Assembly (NCBI GenBank): GCA_017304475.1
Contig: JAFKKV010000022.1
Span: 62,001 to 126,000, forward strand
DNA: 64,000 nt
From: Hyphomicrobiales bacterium
GTDB lineage: Bacteria > Pseudomonadota > Alphaproteobacteria > Rhizobiales > Phreatobacteraceae
Direction: 5' to 3'
The notes under the pieces are model-generated. The model was not told the origin of the DNA. It saw only the letters and a list, made by a program, of their open reading frames with translations, and did not search any database. Both the position numbers and the translations under genes were made by a program. Positions 38,227 through 45,507 of this stretch are shown piece by piece; within the stretch, counting starts at the first letter, position 1; every line of letters starts with the position of its first letter.

Positions 38227-39000
38227 TTATTTCTGGGGAATACGAGGGAGTGTGTTCTGGGTTTCAGGCAAAGTCACGGAGGAGGGGGGTGTTGGTGGCC
38301 ATTCCCATCTTACTAAGCGGGTCAATCTATCTAGATTAGCCCAACCTGTAAATAGACCAAAAATTATAACTATTATTCCAAATATTGTAATTGCTTGCAT
38401 TTTGTATAATTTTAACTCCATTACTTCAATTTTTGTTGCATTGTATTCTGATCGCAATTTATCGAAATCATTCTTGACTTCGAATGCAGTAGTGTAATTT
38501 CCGGATATGTCGGTAATTAATTTTGGATCTAATTCTGTGTGGCCCTTTTTCTCTTTTTCAATTTCATTAGCTTTATCTAGTGAGGCTATCCAGAGTGGAA
38601 ATAGTCTCTGCCCTTTCTTTAAATGGATATTAGACGGGCCTGCGTTAAAAACAGAAAAAAGTAACTTCCCATCGTATCCTGGGTCGACATGGAAGCCAGA
38701 AATATTCACAAGGCCCGCAAATTTAATCGAGGCTCGTATCGAGATAAATCCAATCGCATTCATTGGAATTCGCACATGTTCTTTTGTTAAAATATATGCA
38801 AATTGGCCCGGTCGAATAGTGAAACTCTCGCCGTCTTTTAGGGCGCGGATGGTGTCTTTTTGGTCGGATGTCGATACATATACTTCATCCCCGATTGACA
38901 TCAGATAGTTTGCGAATTCAACGCAGTCTGGGTCGAATGGGGTGACAGGGGCTTTGTCCTTGGGAAGGGCACGCCAAGTGTCACCATTCCAGAAGGTCAT
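38227..39000 (-). CDS. dCTP deaminase/dUTPase-fold protein fused to a coiled coil and membrane helix
   Basis: A 257-residue protein. Residues about 40-150 match the dCTP deaminase/dUTPase beta fold: IRPGQFAYILTKEHVRIPMN, AIGFISIRASIKFAGLVNIS, GFHVDPGYDGKLLFSVFNAG, then IHLKKGQRLFPLWIASLD. In active dCTP deaminase the strand after DPG carries a catalytic Glu (LTLEL-like); here it reads LLFSVFN, so that Glu appears missing. A Lys/Glu-rich probable coiled coil (FEVKNDFDKLRSEYNATKIE) leads to one transmembrane helix (AITIFGIIVIIFGLFTGWA) and a Pro-rich tail. It may sense or bind nucleotides at the membrane. GAGGG precedes the ATG. AT-rich. Confidence 0.75.
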   Translation of the reverse strand: MTFWNGDTWRALPKDKAPVTPFDPDCVEFANYLMSIGDEVYVSTSDQKDTIRALKDGESFTIRPGQFAYILTKEHVRIPMNAIGFISIRASIKFAGLVNISGFHVDPGYDGKLLFSVFNAGPSNIHLKKGQRLFPLWIASLDKANEIEKEKKGHTELDPKLITDISGNYTTAFEVKNDFDKLRSEYNATKIEVMELKLYKMQAITIFGIIVIIFGLFTGWANLDRLTRLVRWEWPPTPPSSVTLPETQNTLPRIPQK

Positions 39001-39002
39001 TT

Positions 39003-39500
39003 TTAGCCCTCGATATAAAACTGCCGGGCCGCCAATTCCTCGCGGCGGGAGGTAACCGCGGTAGCTAAGTTAAAATCCCGTTGCGCGGCCGCATCGACGG
39101 TCCATTCGACGATGTCGCGATTGGCGACTTTCGCAAGCGTCACAAAATCTTCCATGTGGTCGATCTTTTCGCATGCGTCTGCAAACCTCCCTGCGGCATC
39201 CGCAAATACGCGAAGATAATCTGCTTGATTAGCAGGCGATCTTGTGAAGGTCTCTTGACTGAGATCCTGGTGGAGGGTGTTTGCAGCGCTTAGAGCGACA
39301 AGGAGCGTGTCGACTAGAGTTCGAACGACAGGCTTCGCATCAAGAGGCTCGCGAGCGAGGCGTCCCACATACTTTGCGAAATGAAGGCCATAATGCTTCA
39401 TTCGGTCGGTCTTGTGACGCGACAGTATGTCGAAGTGGTTTCGTAGATCGTGAGTATGCTGCTCTTTCTGCAGCCGACCAAAATCGTGAGCGGAAATCAT
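39003..39500 (-). CDS. All-helical protein, tentative MazG-like nucleotide-pyrophosphatase fold
   Basis: A 165-residue protein, helical throughout. KHYGLHFAKYVGRLAREPL and VRTLVDTLLVALSAANTLHQ recall the two helices of MazG-like all-alpha NTP pyrophosphatases, but the EExxE metal-binding residues are not evident, so the assignment is weak. The C-terminal part (FADACEKIDHMEDFVTLAKV) is also helical. The ATG at 39500 has a near-perfect GGGAGG; a GTG at 39557 overlapping the upstream ORF is the alternative. Its stop is 2 bp from the DCD-like start, a strong sign of paired function. Confidence 0.7.
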   Translation of the reverse strand: MISAHDFGRLQKEQHTHDLRNHFDILSRHKTDRMKHYGLHFAKYVGRLAREPLDAKPVVRTLVDTLLVALSAANTLHQDLSQETFTRSPANQADYLRVFADAAGRFADACEKIDHMEDFVTLAKVANRDIVEWTVDAAAQRDFNLATAVTSRREELAARQFYIEG

Positions 39501-39553
39501 TGAAACCTCCCGGCGGAATCGAGGTCGGATGTTGACGCCAGTTCGACGCAGAC

Positions 39554-39697
39554 TCACACGAAACCCTGTGGATTGAACTCGCGCCGCTTCTCAAGTTTCC
39601 CACAGATTTTGCACATAGTTGTGACGTTTCGAGGATTGACCGTATCGCCATCGCTCAAGCCAGACGATTCGTCAAAGTGCTGAGCGCAATGCGTCAA
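39554..39697 (-). CDS. Small Cys/His-rich ORF at the head of the islet cassette
   Basis: About 47 residues if it starts at the TTG at 39697; the frame stays open upstream into tRNA-Pro, so the true start is uncertain. It contains LTHCAQHFDE and MCKICGKLEKRREFNPQGF, a possible C/H-C-C zinc site. Its stop (39554) overlaps the GTG frame of the next gene. It could be a zinc-ribbon protein or the remnant of a gene cut by insertion at the tRNA. Confidence 0.35.
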   Translation of the reverse strand: MTHCAQHFDESSGLSDGDTVNPRNVTTMCKICGKLEKRREFNPQGFV

Positions 39698-39786
39698 GCG
39701 TAGGGACCCACCGTCGGGGGCGCAATCAGCAAGGTTGGCAAGTGCTGCTGCCGCCAACGGCTTTGCTTTTAGGAAGACGAGAAAAT

Positions 39787-39863
39787 TGGTCGGAGTGCAG
39801 AGATTTGAACTCTGGACCCCTTGCACCCCATGCAAGTGCGCTACCGGGCTGCGCTACACTCCG
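39787..39863 (-). tRNA. tRNA-Pro (anticodon GGG)
   Basis: A 77-nt gene on the minus strand. The acceptor CGGAGTG pairs with CACTCCG, the D arm contains AGCGCAGCCCGGTAGCGC, the anticodon stem CTTGC/GCAAG encloses ATGGGGT (anticodon GGG), the T arm has GAGTTTGAACTC and CCA is encoded. Its 3' end faces the AT-rich islet, and its first bases contain the stop codon of the upstream wzy-like gene. Confidence 0.96.
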
Positions 39864-41194
39864 ACCGTGCTGGGGGATTTAGGCGTTTTCGCCGCGCGCC
39901 GCAAGCGGGCAAAGCGAATATCCAGTGGCATCTGCCGGTTGGCCAGCGCGCAGCCCCAGATCAACCCGGTCAGAACCCAGAAATGGCGCCAATGGTCGGT
40001 GTCGATGATTTTTCCCTCGAAGGCGAGGCCGCAATAGGTGGCGAAGACGGCGATCGCGACCGGCTGCCAGGGCGCGCGCTTCAGACAGGCGAACAGGCCG
40101 GCAAACAGCGTCAGGCCGACCAGGACATGGTAGGCGATGCCGGAGATCCAGCCGCCGGCGATGAATGAGTTCAGATAGACGTTGTGGACGTCCTCGGTGA
40201 AATATTTGGCGAATTGCAGCGGGCCGAGCCCGAAGGGCTGGTCGAGCGCCAGCTGCCAGCCATAGACGTGGCGGCCGAAGCGGCCCATCGGGCCGTTGTC
40301 GTAGCTCTGGTTGAAATTCGCCCGCTCGCGCATGAGGTCGGCCACCTTGTCGATCGACAGGAGCACGGCGACCAGGGCGAGCAGGAGGACGACGCCGGCG
40401 GCGACGATCAGCACCATGCGCTGGCGCTCGGCCACGGATTTGGCGGTGACGAACATCATGCCGATCATTACCGCCGCCGACAGGCCGAAATGGATCCAGG
40501 CGCCGCGCGAAAAGGACAGGAGCAGGGCGATCAGCAGGACACCCAGGATGGCGCCGGCGCGCAGCATGGCTTTCGGCGGGCCGTGAAAGAAAGCCTGGAT
40601 GGCCAGCAGCATGGGCAGGACAAGAAACGGCCCGAACACATTGGGATCGTTGAAGGTTCCCTTGGCGCGGCCATAGAGGGTGAAAAGGTCGAAGGCGCTC
40701 GGGAACAGCCGGAAATAGCCGGCGATGCCGGCCGCCGCGGCGATCAGGGCAGCCACCGTCCAGCCGCGCAGCAGCGCGTCGAGTCGCGCCTCGGTCCGCT
40801 CGGCCAGGATGGCGGCGAAGAAGATGGTGGTGACCGCCAGATACCAGGAGACGGCGACCCAGGGGACGACCTTGGCCTCCGACAGCACCTGGACCGCGCA
40901 GATCGTCAGGCCGAGACAATAGACCAGCAGCACGAAGATGAGCGGCAGCAGGGCTGCCTGCAGCACGATGGCGCCGGTCGCGACGAAGGCGCCGATGGTG
41001 ATCAGCGCGCCGATCTCATAGGGCGAGGGTTCGGCGAAAACGAAGGCGCCGCCGATCATCATCAGCCAGAGCAGCTTGAGGCGCAGGCGCTCGGTCGGCA
41101 GGGCGGCGAGCGGGTGGCGCGCCCCATGCAAAGGGAGCCGCGGTTTGGATCCCGCGGCTCCCGGCGTCCCGATCAGCGAGCCGCTGGCGCTCAA
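39854..41194 (-). CDS. O-antigen ligase/polymerase family membrane protein (Wzy/WaaL-like)
   Basis: A 446-residue protein with ten or more transmembrane helices and a long periplasmic loop carrying ERANFNQSYDNGPMGRFGRH and FGLGPLQFAKYFTEDVHNVY, where an Arg and a His-Asn motif match the Wzy_C/O-antigen ligase domain. FNDPNVFGPFLVLPMLLAIQ is also typical. It probably polymerises exopolysaccharide repeat units. Its start overlaps the stop of the glycosylphosphotransferase gene, and its TAG lies inside tRNA-Pro. Confidence 0.88.
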   Translation of the reverse strand: MSASGSLIGTPGAAGSKPRLPLHGARHPLAALPTERLRLKLLWLMMIGGAFVFAEPSPYEIGALITIGAFVATGAIVLQAALLPLIFVLLVYCLGLTICAVQVLSEAKVVPWVAVSWYLAVTTIFFAAILAERTEARLDALLRGWTVAALIAAAAGIAGYFRLFPSAFDLFTLYGRAKGTFNDPNVFGPFLVLPMLLAIQAFFHGPPKAMLRAGAILGVLLIALLLSFSRGAWIHFGLSAAVMIGMMFVTAKSVAERQRMVLIVAAGVVLLLALVAVLLSIDKVADLMRERANFNQSYDNGPMGRFGRHVYGWQLALDQPFGLGPLQFAKYFTEDVHNVYLNSFIAGGWISGIAYHVLVGLTLFAGLFACLKRAPWQPVAIAVFATYCGLAFEGKIIDTDHWRHFWVLTGLIWGCALANRQMPLDIRFARLRRAAKTPKSPSTVGV

Positions 41195-42756
41195 AAGGCA
41201 TTCTCGCGGTGGCTTGCCAGCGACAGGGGGGTCTTGGCCAGGATGTAGAGGTCGAACAGCACGGACCAGTTCTCGATGTAATAGAGGTCGTGCTCGACGC
41301 GCCGCTGGATCTTCTCCTGGGTGTCGGTCTCGCCGCGCCAGCCATTGACCTGGGCCCAGCCGGTAATGCCGGGCTTCACCTTGTGGCGGGCGAAATAGCC
41401 GTCGACGACATCGTCATAGAGCTGGTCCGCCGCCTTGGCGTGGACGGCGTGGGGGCGCGGCCCGACCAGCGACAGGTCGCCCTTGAACACCACGTTGAAC
41501 AGCTGCGGCAGCTCGTCGATCGAGGTCTTGCGGATGAAGCGGCCGACGCGGGTGACCCTGGGATCGCCCTTGGTGACCAGCTTGGACGCGGTGGCATCGC
41601 TCTTGTCGGTATACATCGAGCGGAACTTGAACACTTCGATCAGCTCGTTGTTGAAGCCGTAGCGCTTCTGCCGAAAGAAGACCGGCCCCTTGGAATCGAG
41701 CTTCACGGCAATCGCGGTGAGGACGAAGACCGGCGACAGGGCGATCAGCGCGCAGGTGCCGACGATCTTGTCAAAGATCCATTTCAGCACGACGTCCCAG
41801 TCCTGGATCGGCTTGTCGAAGACGTCGAGCACCGGGACATTGCCGATATAGGAATAGGCGCGCGGGCGGAACCTGAGCTTGGCGGTGTGGGCGGCGAGGC
41901 GAATGTCGACCGGCAGGACCCACAGCTTGCGCAGCATGTGCAGGACGCGCGCTTCCGCCGTCATCGGAATGGTCACGATGACCAGGTCGACGCGGGTGCG
42001 GCGGGCGAATTCGACGAGATCGTCGACGGTGCCGAGCTTCGGCACATTGGCGGCATGGGCGGGCGAGCGGGCATCGGTGCGGTCGTCGAACGTGCCGCAG
42101 ACGGTGACGTCGCTGTCGGCCTGGGCCTGGATCGACTGGATCAGCTCTTCCGCCGCCTCGCCGCCGCCGACGATCACGGCGCGGCGCTGCAGCCGGCCGG
42201 CACGCGACCAGGTCCGGACGATCTGGGCGAGCCCGATGCGGAAGGCGGTGAGCACGCCGAGGCCGACCAGGTACCAGGAGCCGAGCCAGACCCGGGAGAG
42301 TTCCAGGCCGGCCTTGGTGAAGAAGGCGATCGCGGTGGCCACCAGGAAGACCAGGGTCCAAGCCACCAGCAGGCGGCCGAACTGGGCGATATGGGTGCGG
42401 AAGACGTGGACGTCGTAGAGCCCGGCCGCCTGGAAGGCGAGCAGGGTCAGCATGGTGAGCCCGAACAGGCCGACGCTGGAGGCCCATTGGATGCCCTGGG
42501 TCGGATAGACCCAGCCGAGATAGATGGTGGCGCCGAGAAACAGCACGACGGTGAATTCGATCAGCCGGACGATGCCGCCGAGCACCACCGGCGAATAGGC
42601 CGTGCCGACCGTCTCGTCGGCGATCTTGGAGGCGAGTTCCGAGAGCTGGCGCCGGACCCCGCTGCCGGCCTGGGGCGTCGTGGCGCCCGCCGATGCGGTC
42701 TCCGCCGTGCGCGCCTCGACCGCCTTGATGATGTCTCGTCCCGTGAAGCCCAACAT
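41191..42756 (-). CDS. Polyprenyl-phosphate glycosylphosphotransferase (WcaJ-type, initiating EPS synthesis)
   Basis: A 521-residue membrane enzyme. The N-terminal half has four to five helices and a CoA_binding_3-like domain (RRAVIVGGGEAAEELIQSIQ). The C-terminal bacterial sugar transferase domain has VFFRQKRYGFNNELIEVFKF, RSMYTD, TSIDELPQLFNVVFKGDLSL, VGPRPHAV and KPGITGWAQVNGWRGETDT. It transfers a hexose-1-phosphate, probably glucose, to undecaprenyl phosphate. The start MLGFTGRD at 42756 is chosen; the upstream frame to 42897 looks non-coding. It overlaps the wzy-like gene. Confidence 0.92.
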   Translation of the reverse strand: MLGFTGRDIIKAVEARTAETASAGATTPQAGSGVRRQLSELASKIADETVGTAYSPVVLGGIVRLIEFTVVLFLGATIYLGWVYPTQGIQWASSVGLFGLTMLTLLAFQAAGLYDVHVFRTHIAQFGRLLVAWTLVFLVATAIAFFTKAGLELSRVWLGSWYLVGLGVLTAFRIGLAQIVRTWSRAGRLQRRAVIVGGGEAAEELIQSIQAQADSDVTVCGTFDDRTDARSPAHAANVPKLGTVDDLVEFARRTRVDLVIVTIPMTAEARVLHMLRKLWVLPVDIRLAAHTAKLRFRPRAYSYIGNVPVLDVFDKPIQDWDVVLKWIFDKIVGTCALIALSPVFVLTAIAVKLDSKGPVFFRQKRYGFNNELIEVFKFRSMYTDKSDATASKLVTKGDPRVTRVGRFIRKTSIDELPQLFNVVFKGDLSLVGPRPHAVHAKAADQLYDDVVDGYFARHKVKPGITGWAQVNGWRGETDTQEKIQRRVEHDLYYIENWSVLFDLYILAKTPLSLASHRENAF

Positions 42757-43162
42757 GACCGGGTCTCTTGCCTGTTTCCACGGGGCCGCCATTGCCGGCG
42801 GGCCCGACGCCTGGGTCCACCCTAGGGGACAATCCTTGCTTTTCGCTTGACCATGCGGGAGCCGAGGGGCAGGGGCGTTTCTACCGCATTGCACCATAAA
42901 CCTATTGTTAATCGTGACTTAATAGATCTCCAACAATTCCGACCATTATCGAGAAAAAGCCTCAATCCGGGCCGGGTTGAAGTTGATTCGATCACGGACT
43001 GAAACAATAGAAACGTTTTCTGTAACAATTGATCGGCGTCTTCAAAAACTTTGATCGATCCCGTCTGAACAACTTCACAATCACCCGATACTAACCGGAT
43101 GAACGGCGCGGCTCGATCCGCGGACGTCCTTCCTTTCGCAAAAGCACATCATGGAGATCCCA
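42757..43162. other. 406-bp intergenic region with AT-rich promoter zone
   Basis: It lies between divergent genes for the glycosylphosphotransferase and the DUF1127 protein. 42890-43060 is AT-rich and contains AGAAACGTTTTCT at 43010-43022, a near-palindrome. No gene is seen. It probably holds both promoters. Confidence 0.4.
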
Positions 43163-43381
43163 ATGACCCTGTTCACCCTTCACTCTGACGCAGTGCACAA
43201 TTCCCGCCTCGGCCTGTTCGCCCGGCTGCAGCAGCGCGTCGCGGGCCTGTTCGAAGCCATGGCGGAGGCCTATGTCGCCCGCCGCACCGCCGCCGAACTG
43301 CGCATGCTGAGCGACCACTCGCTGCAGGATATCGGCATCAGCCGGTCCGAGATCGATCGGGTTTCGCGCTTCGGTCGCTGA
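43163..43381 (+). CDS. DUF1127 small protein
   Basis: A 72-residue protein with the DUF1127 domain at its C-terminus: AELRMLSDHSLQDIGISRSE followed by IDRVSRFGR, preceded by a helical N-terminus. Arg-rich DUF1127 proteins are widespread in alphaproteobacteria; some bind RNA and affect phosphate or sRNA metabolism. The ATG at 43163 has GGAG six bases upstream; the ATG at 43151 overlaps that motif. A hairpin follows. Confidence 0.88.
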   Translation: MTLFTLHSDAVHNSRLGLFARLQQRVAGLFEAMAEAYVARRTAAELRMLSDHSLQDIGISRSEIDRVSRFGR

Positions 43382-43384
43382 TAC

Positions 43385-43400
43385 CGGGCCTTCGGGCCCG
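43385..43400 (+). terminator. Short hairpin after the DUF1127 gene
   Basis: CGGGC-CTTC-GGGCCCG hairpin directly after the stop; no T-run follows. Confidence 0.4.
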
Positions 43401-43555
43401 TCCATCGCCGTCGCCCATCGCTCCGCGTCAGCCGCCCGCTGGCGCGGAGCGATGCGTTTGAGGGGCAGGCAAAGGCTTGTTTCCGGTGGTCGGCCGATCC
43501 TGGGCGGCGAAGACGGCGGCGCGCCGCAGCTCGCAGTTCGATTCCGATCGGGCGG

Positions 43556-44713
43556 CTAAGAGCCTGATCGCGTGAGTCTTTCTGCAGCATCGGCCGGCTG
43601 GCGTGCGGCCAGTGCATCGGCATAGGCGGCGAGGATGCCGTCGGTCATGGCGGCGATCGAGAAATTCCTGCCGATCCGCGCCCTCAGGCGGGCCGCGGCG
43701 GCTGCGGCTTCGGCGGGATCGCCGAGGCGGGCCTCGATCGCGGCGGCCAGCGGGACCGGATCGCCGGCCGGCACCAGCAGATTGGCGTCGGGCCCGAAGA
43801 TTTCGCCGATGCCGCCAACCGCGGTGGCGATCTGCGGCAGGCCGCAGGCGCCGGCCTCGAGCACCACATAGGGCAAGGATTCCGCGCGCGAGGGCACGAT
43901 CAGCAGTCGGCCACGCGCAAAGGCCTCGCGGGCGGGCAGGGCGCCCGGAAAGACGATACTGCCGGCAAGGCCGAGGCGCGCGGCCTGGTCCTTGAACGCC
44001 GCCGCCTCCGGGCCGGCGCCGACAATGGTGGCGGTCAAGGTGCGTCCGCCGTCGCGCAGCCGGGCCATGGCGTCGATCAGCACGTCAACGCCCTTCAGGT
44101 GGCGCAGCTCGCCAATGAACAGGAGGTCGGTCGTGGTTCCGGCATCCTCGTGCCGCACGGGATCGAACTCGGCCGGGCCGACGCCGTTATGGACGACCCG
44201 CACCACGCCGCGCGGCTCGCACACCTTGGCGCGAAAGGCGTCCCGGCCGAAGGCGCTCTCGAACAGGAACAGGTCGGTGCGCGCGGCGAGCAGGCCCTCG
44301 AGCGTCAGATAGACCAGCCCGACCGGCGTCTTGCGGGAATAATGCAGGCTGCCGCCATGGGGCGTGTAGACTTTCAGCCTGCCGCCGCCGGCAAGCCGCG
44401 CATAGGCGCCGCCCTTGGAGCCGTGGCCATGCACCACGTCGACATCGCTTTCGGCGATGCGGCGGGCGACATGCTGGCCGGCCGGCCAGTCTGAGAAACC
44501 GAGATCGCGGCTCATGGCGACGCGGGTGACGCCGAGGGCGAGTTCCGCGTCGAGCGCGGTCAGCACGGCGCCTGCGCGTTCGCCGCCGGTCGAGGCATCG
44601 GCCACGATGCCGACCCGGTGGCCGAGGGCGGACTGCGCGCGGGCGAGGTCGACGACATGGCGAAACAGCCCGCCGACCGGCGAGCGCATGATGTGCAGGA
44701 TGGCGAGCGACAT
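43556..44713 (-). CDS. Glycosyltransferase family 4 protein
   Basis: A 385-residue GT-B fold retaining glycosyltransferase. The N-terminal domain starts MSLAILHIMRSPVGGLFRHV with the Gly-rich donor loop; VVHGHGSKGGAYARL follows, and the C-terminal domain contains LLFIGELRHLKGVDVLIDAM and the EX7E-like motif SRAESLPYVVLEAGACGLP. It probably adds a sugar to the lipid-linked EPS repeat on the cytosolic face. Its ATG shares one base with the TGA of the upstream wza-like gene (TGATG). Confidence 0.92.
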   Translation of the reverse strand: MSLAILHIMRSPVGGLFRHVVDLARAQSALGHRVGIVADASTGGERAGAVLTALDAELALGVTRVAMSRDLGFSDWPAGQHVARRIAESDVDVVHGHGSKGGAYARLAGGGRLKVYTPHGGSLHYSRKTPVGLVYLTLEGLLAARTDLFLFESAFGRDAFRAKVCEPRGVVRVVHNGVGPAEFDPVRHEDAGTTTDLLFIGELRHLKGVDVLIDAMARLRDGGRTLTATIVGAGPEAAAFKDQAARLGLAGSIVFPGALPAREAFARGRLLIVPSRAESLPYVVLEAGACGLPQIATAVGGIGEIFGPDANLLVPAGDPVPLAAAIEARLGDPAEAAAAAARLRARIGRNFSIAAMTDGILAAYADALAARQPADAAERLTRSGS

Positions 44714-45348
44714 CAGAACCAGCGCTCCCGCACGACCACGGTGTCGCCGGGCATCAGCGCATGGGTCAGCGGCACGTCGGCCCGATAGGGCTGGCCGTTG
44801 ACCTTGCGGGTCACCTCGATCTTCCAGCGGTTGGCGCGCGGCGAGAAGCCGCCGGCAATGGCCACGGCATTCTGCACGGTCATGCCGCTGACATAGGGAA
44901 ACTGGCCGCCGGCCAGGACTTCGCCCATGATGAAGAAGGGACGGTAGGTGTCGACCTCGACCGATACGCTGGGATCACGGATGAAGCCGCCGCGCAGTTT
45001 GGCGGCGATGTCGCCGGCCAGGCCCTGGGTCGAGCGGCCAGCGGCGCGCAGGGCGCCGATCAGCGGCATGGAAATATTGCCCGAGGCGTCGACCGCATAG
45101 GAATTGGTCAGCCCCTCCTGGCCGAACACGACCACGCGCAGGCGGTCGCCGGTATCGAGCAGATAGGGGCCGGCGGGCGCGATCGCCTCATGCGGCACCA
45201 CGGTGCCGGTGTCGCCGTTCAGGGGGCCGACGACGCCACGGGTCGTGTCGACCAGCGTGCCGGGGCCGGAATTGGGCGTGCCGCCGGCACAGCCGCCAAG
45301 GGCCAGCGCGATGGCGCAGGTCGTAAGCGCGGGGAACCGACGCATCAC
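44713..45348 (-). CDS. Polysaccharide export outer-membrane lipoprotein (Wza/GumB/ExoF-like)
   Basis: A 211-residue lipoprotein with lipobox ALGGC (Cys about 20). The Poly_export domain spans about residues 58-140 (PYLLDTGDRLRVVVFGQEGL, YAVDASGNISMPLIGALRAA), followed by one SLBB-like domain (YRPFFIMGEVLAGGQFPYVS). It forms the periplasmic/outer-membrane export channel for the EPS. It is divergent from the wzc-like gene by 160 bp and translationally coupled to the GT4 gene. Confidence 0.92.
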   Translation of the reverse strand: MMRRFPALTTCAIALALGGCAGGTPNSGPGTLVDTTRGVVGPLNGDTGTVVPHEAIAPAGPYLLDTGDRLRVVVFGQEGLTNSYAVDASGNISMPLIGALRAAGRSTQGLAGDIAAKLRGGFIRDPSVSVEVDTYRPFFIMGEVLAGGQFPYVSGMTVQNAVAIAGGFSPRANRWKIEVTRKVNGQPYRADVPLTHALMPGDTVVVRERWF

Positions 45349-45507
45349 GTTCAGTCCTTGATAGCTATGGTCTTCATGAGGGGGATCATGCTTGGGCGTG
45401 GTTAAGAAAAGCCCAACGCAACGCTCGCGGCGCGGCTAAATTAACGCGATGGCAACCCTAATGATTTCTGATGCAGCTCGGGAATAGAGTGGATCAAGGT
45501 ATCGATC

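Noticed and set aside
41209..42825. A 538-codon plus-strand frame opposite the glycosylphosphotransferase gene
   Set aside because: Asp/Gly/Arg-rich shadow translation; the minus-strand gene has full domain support.
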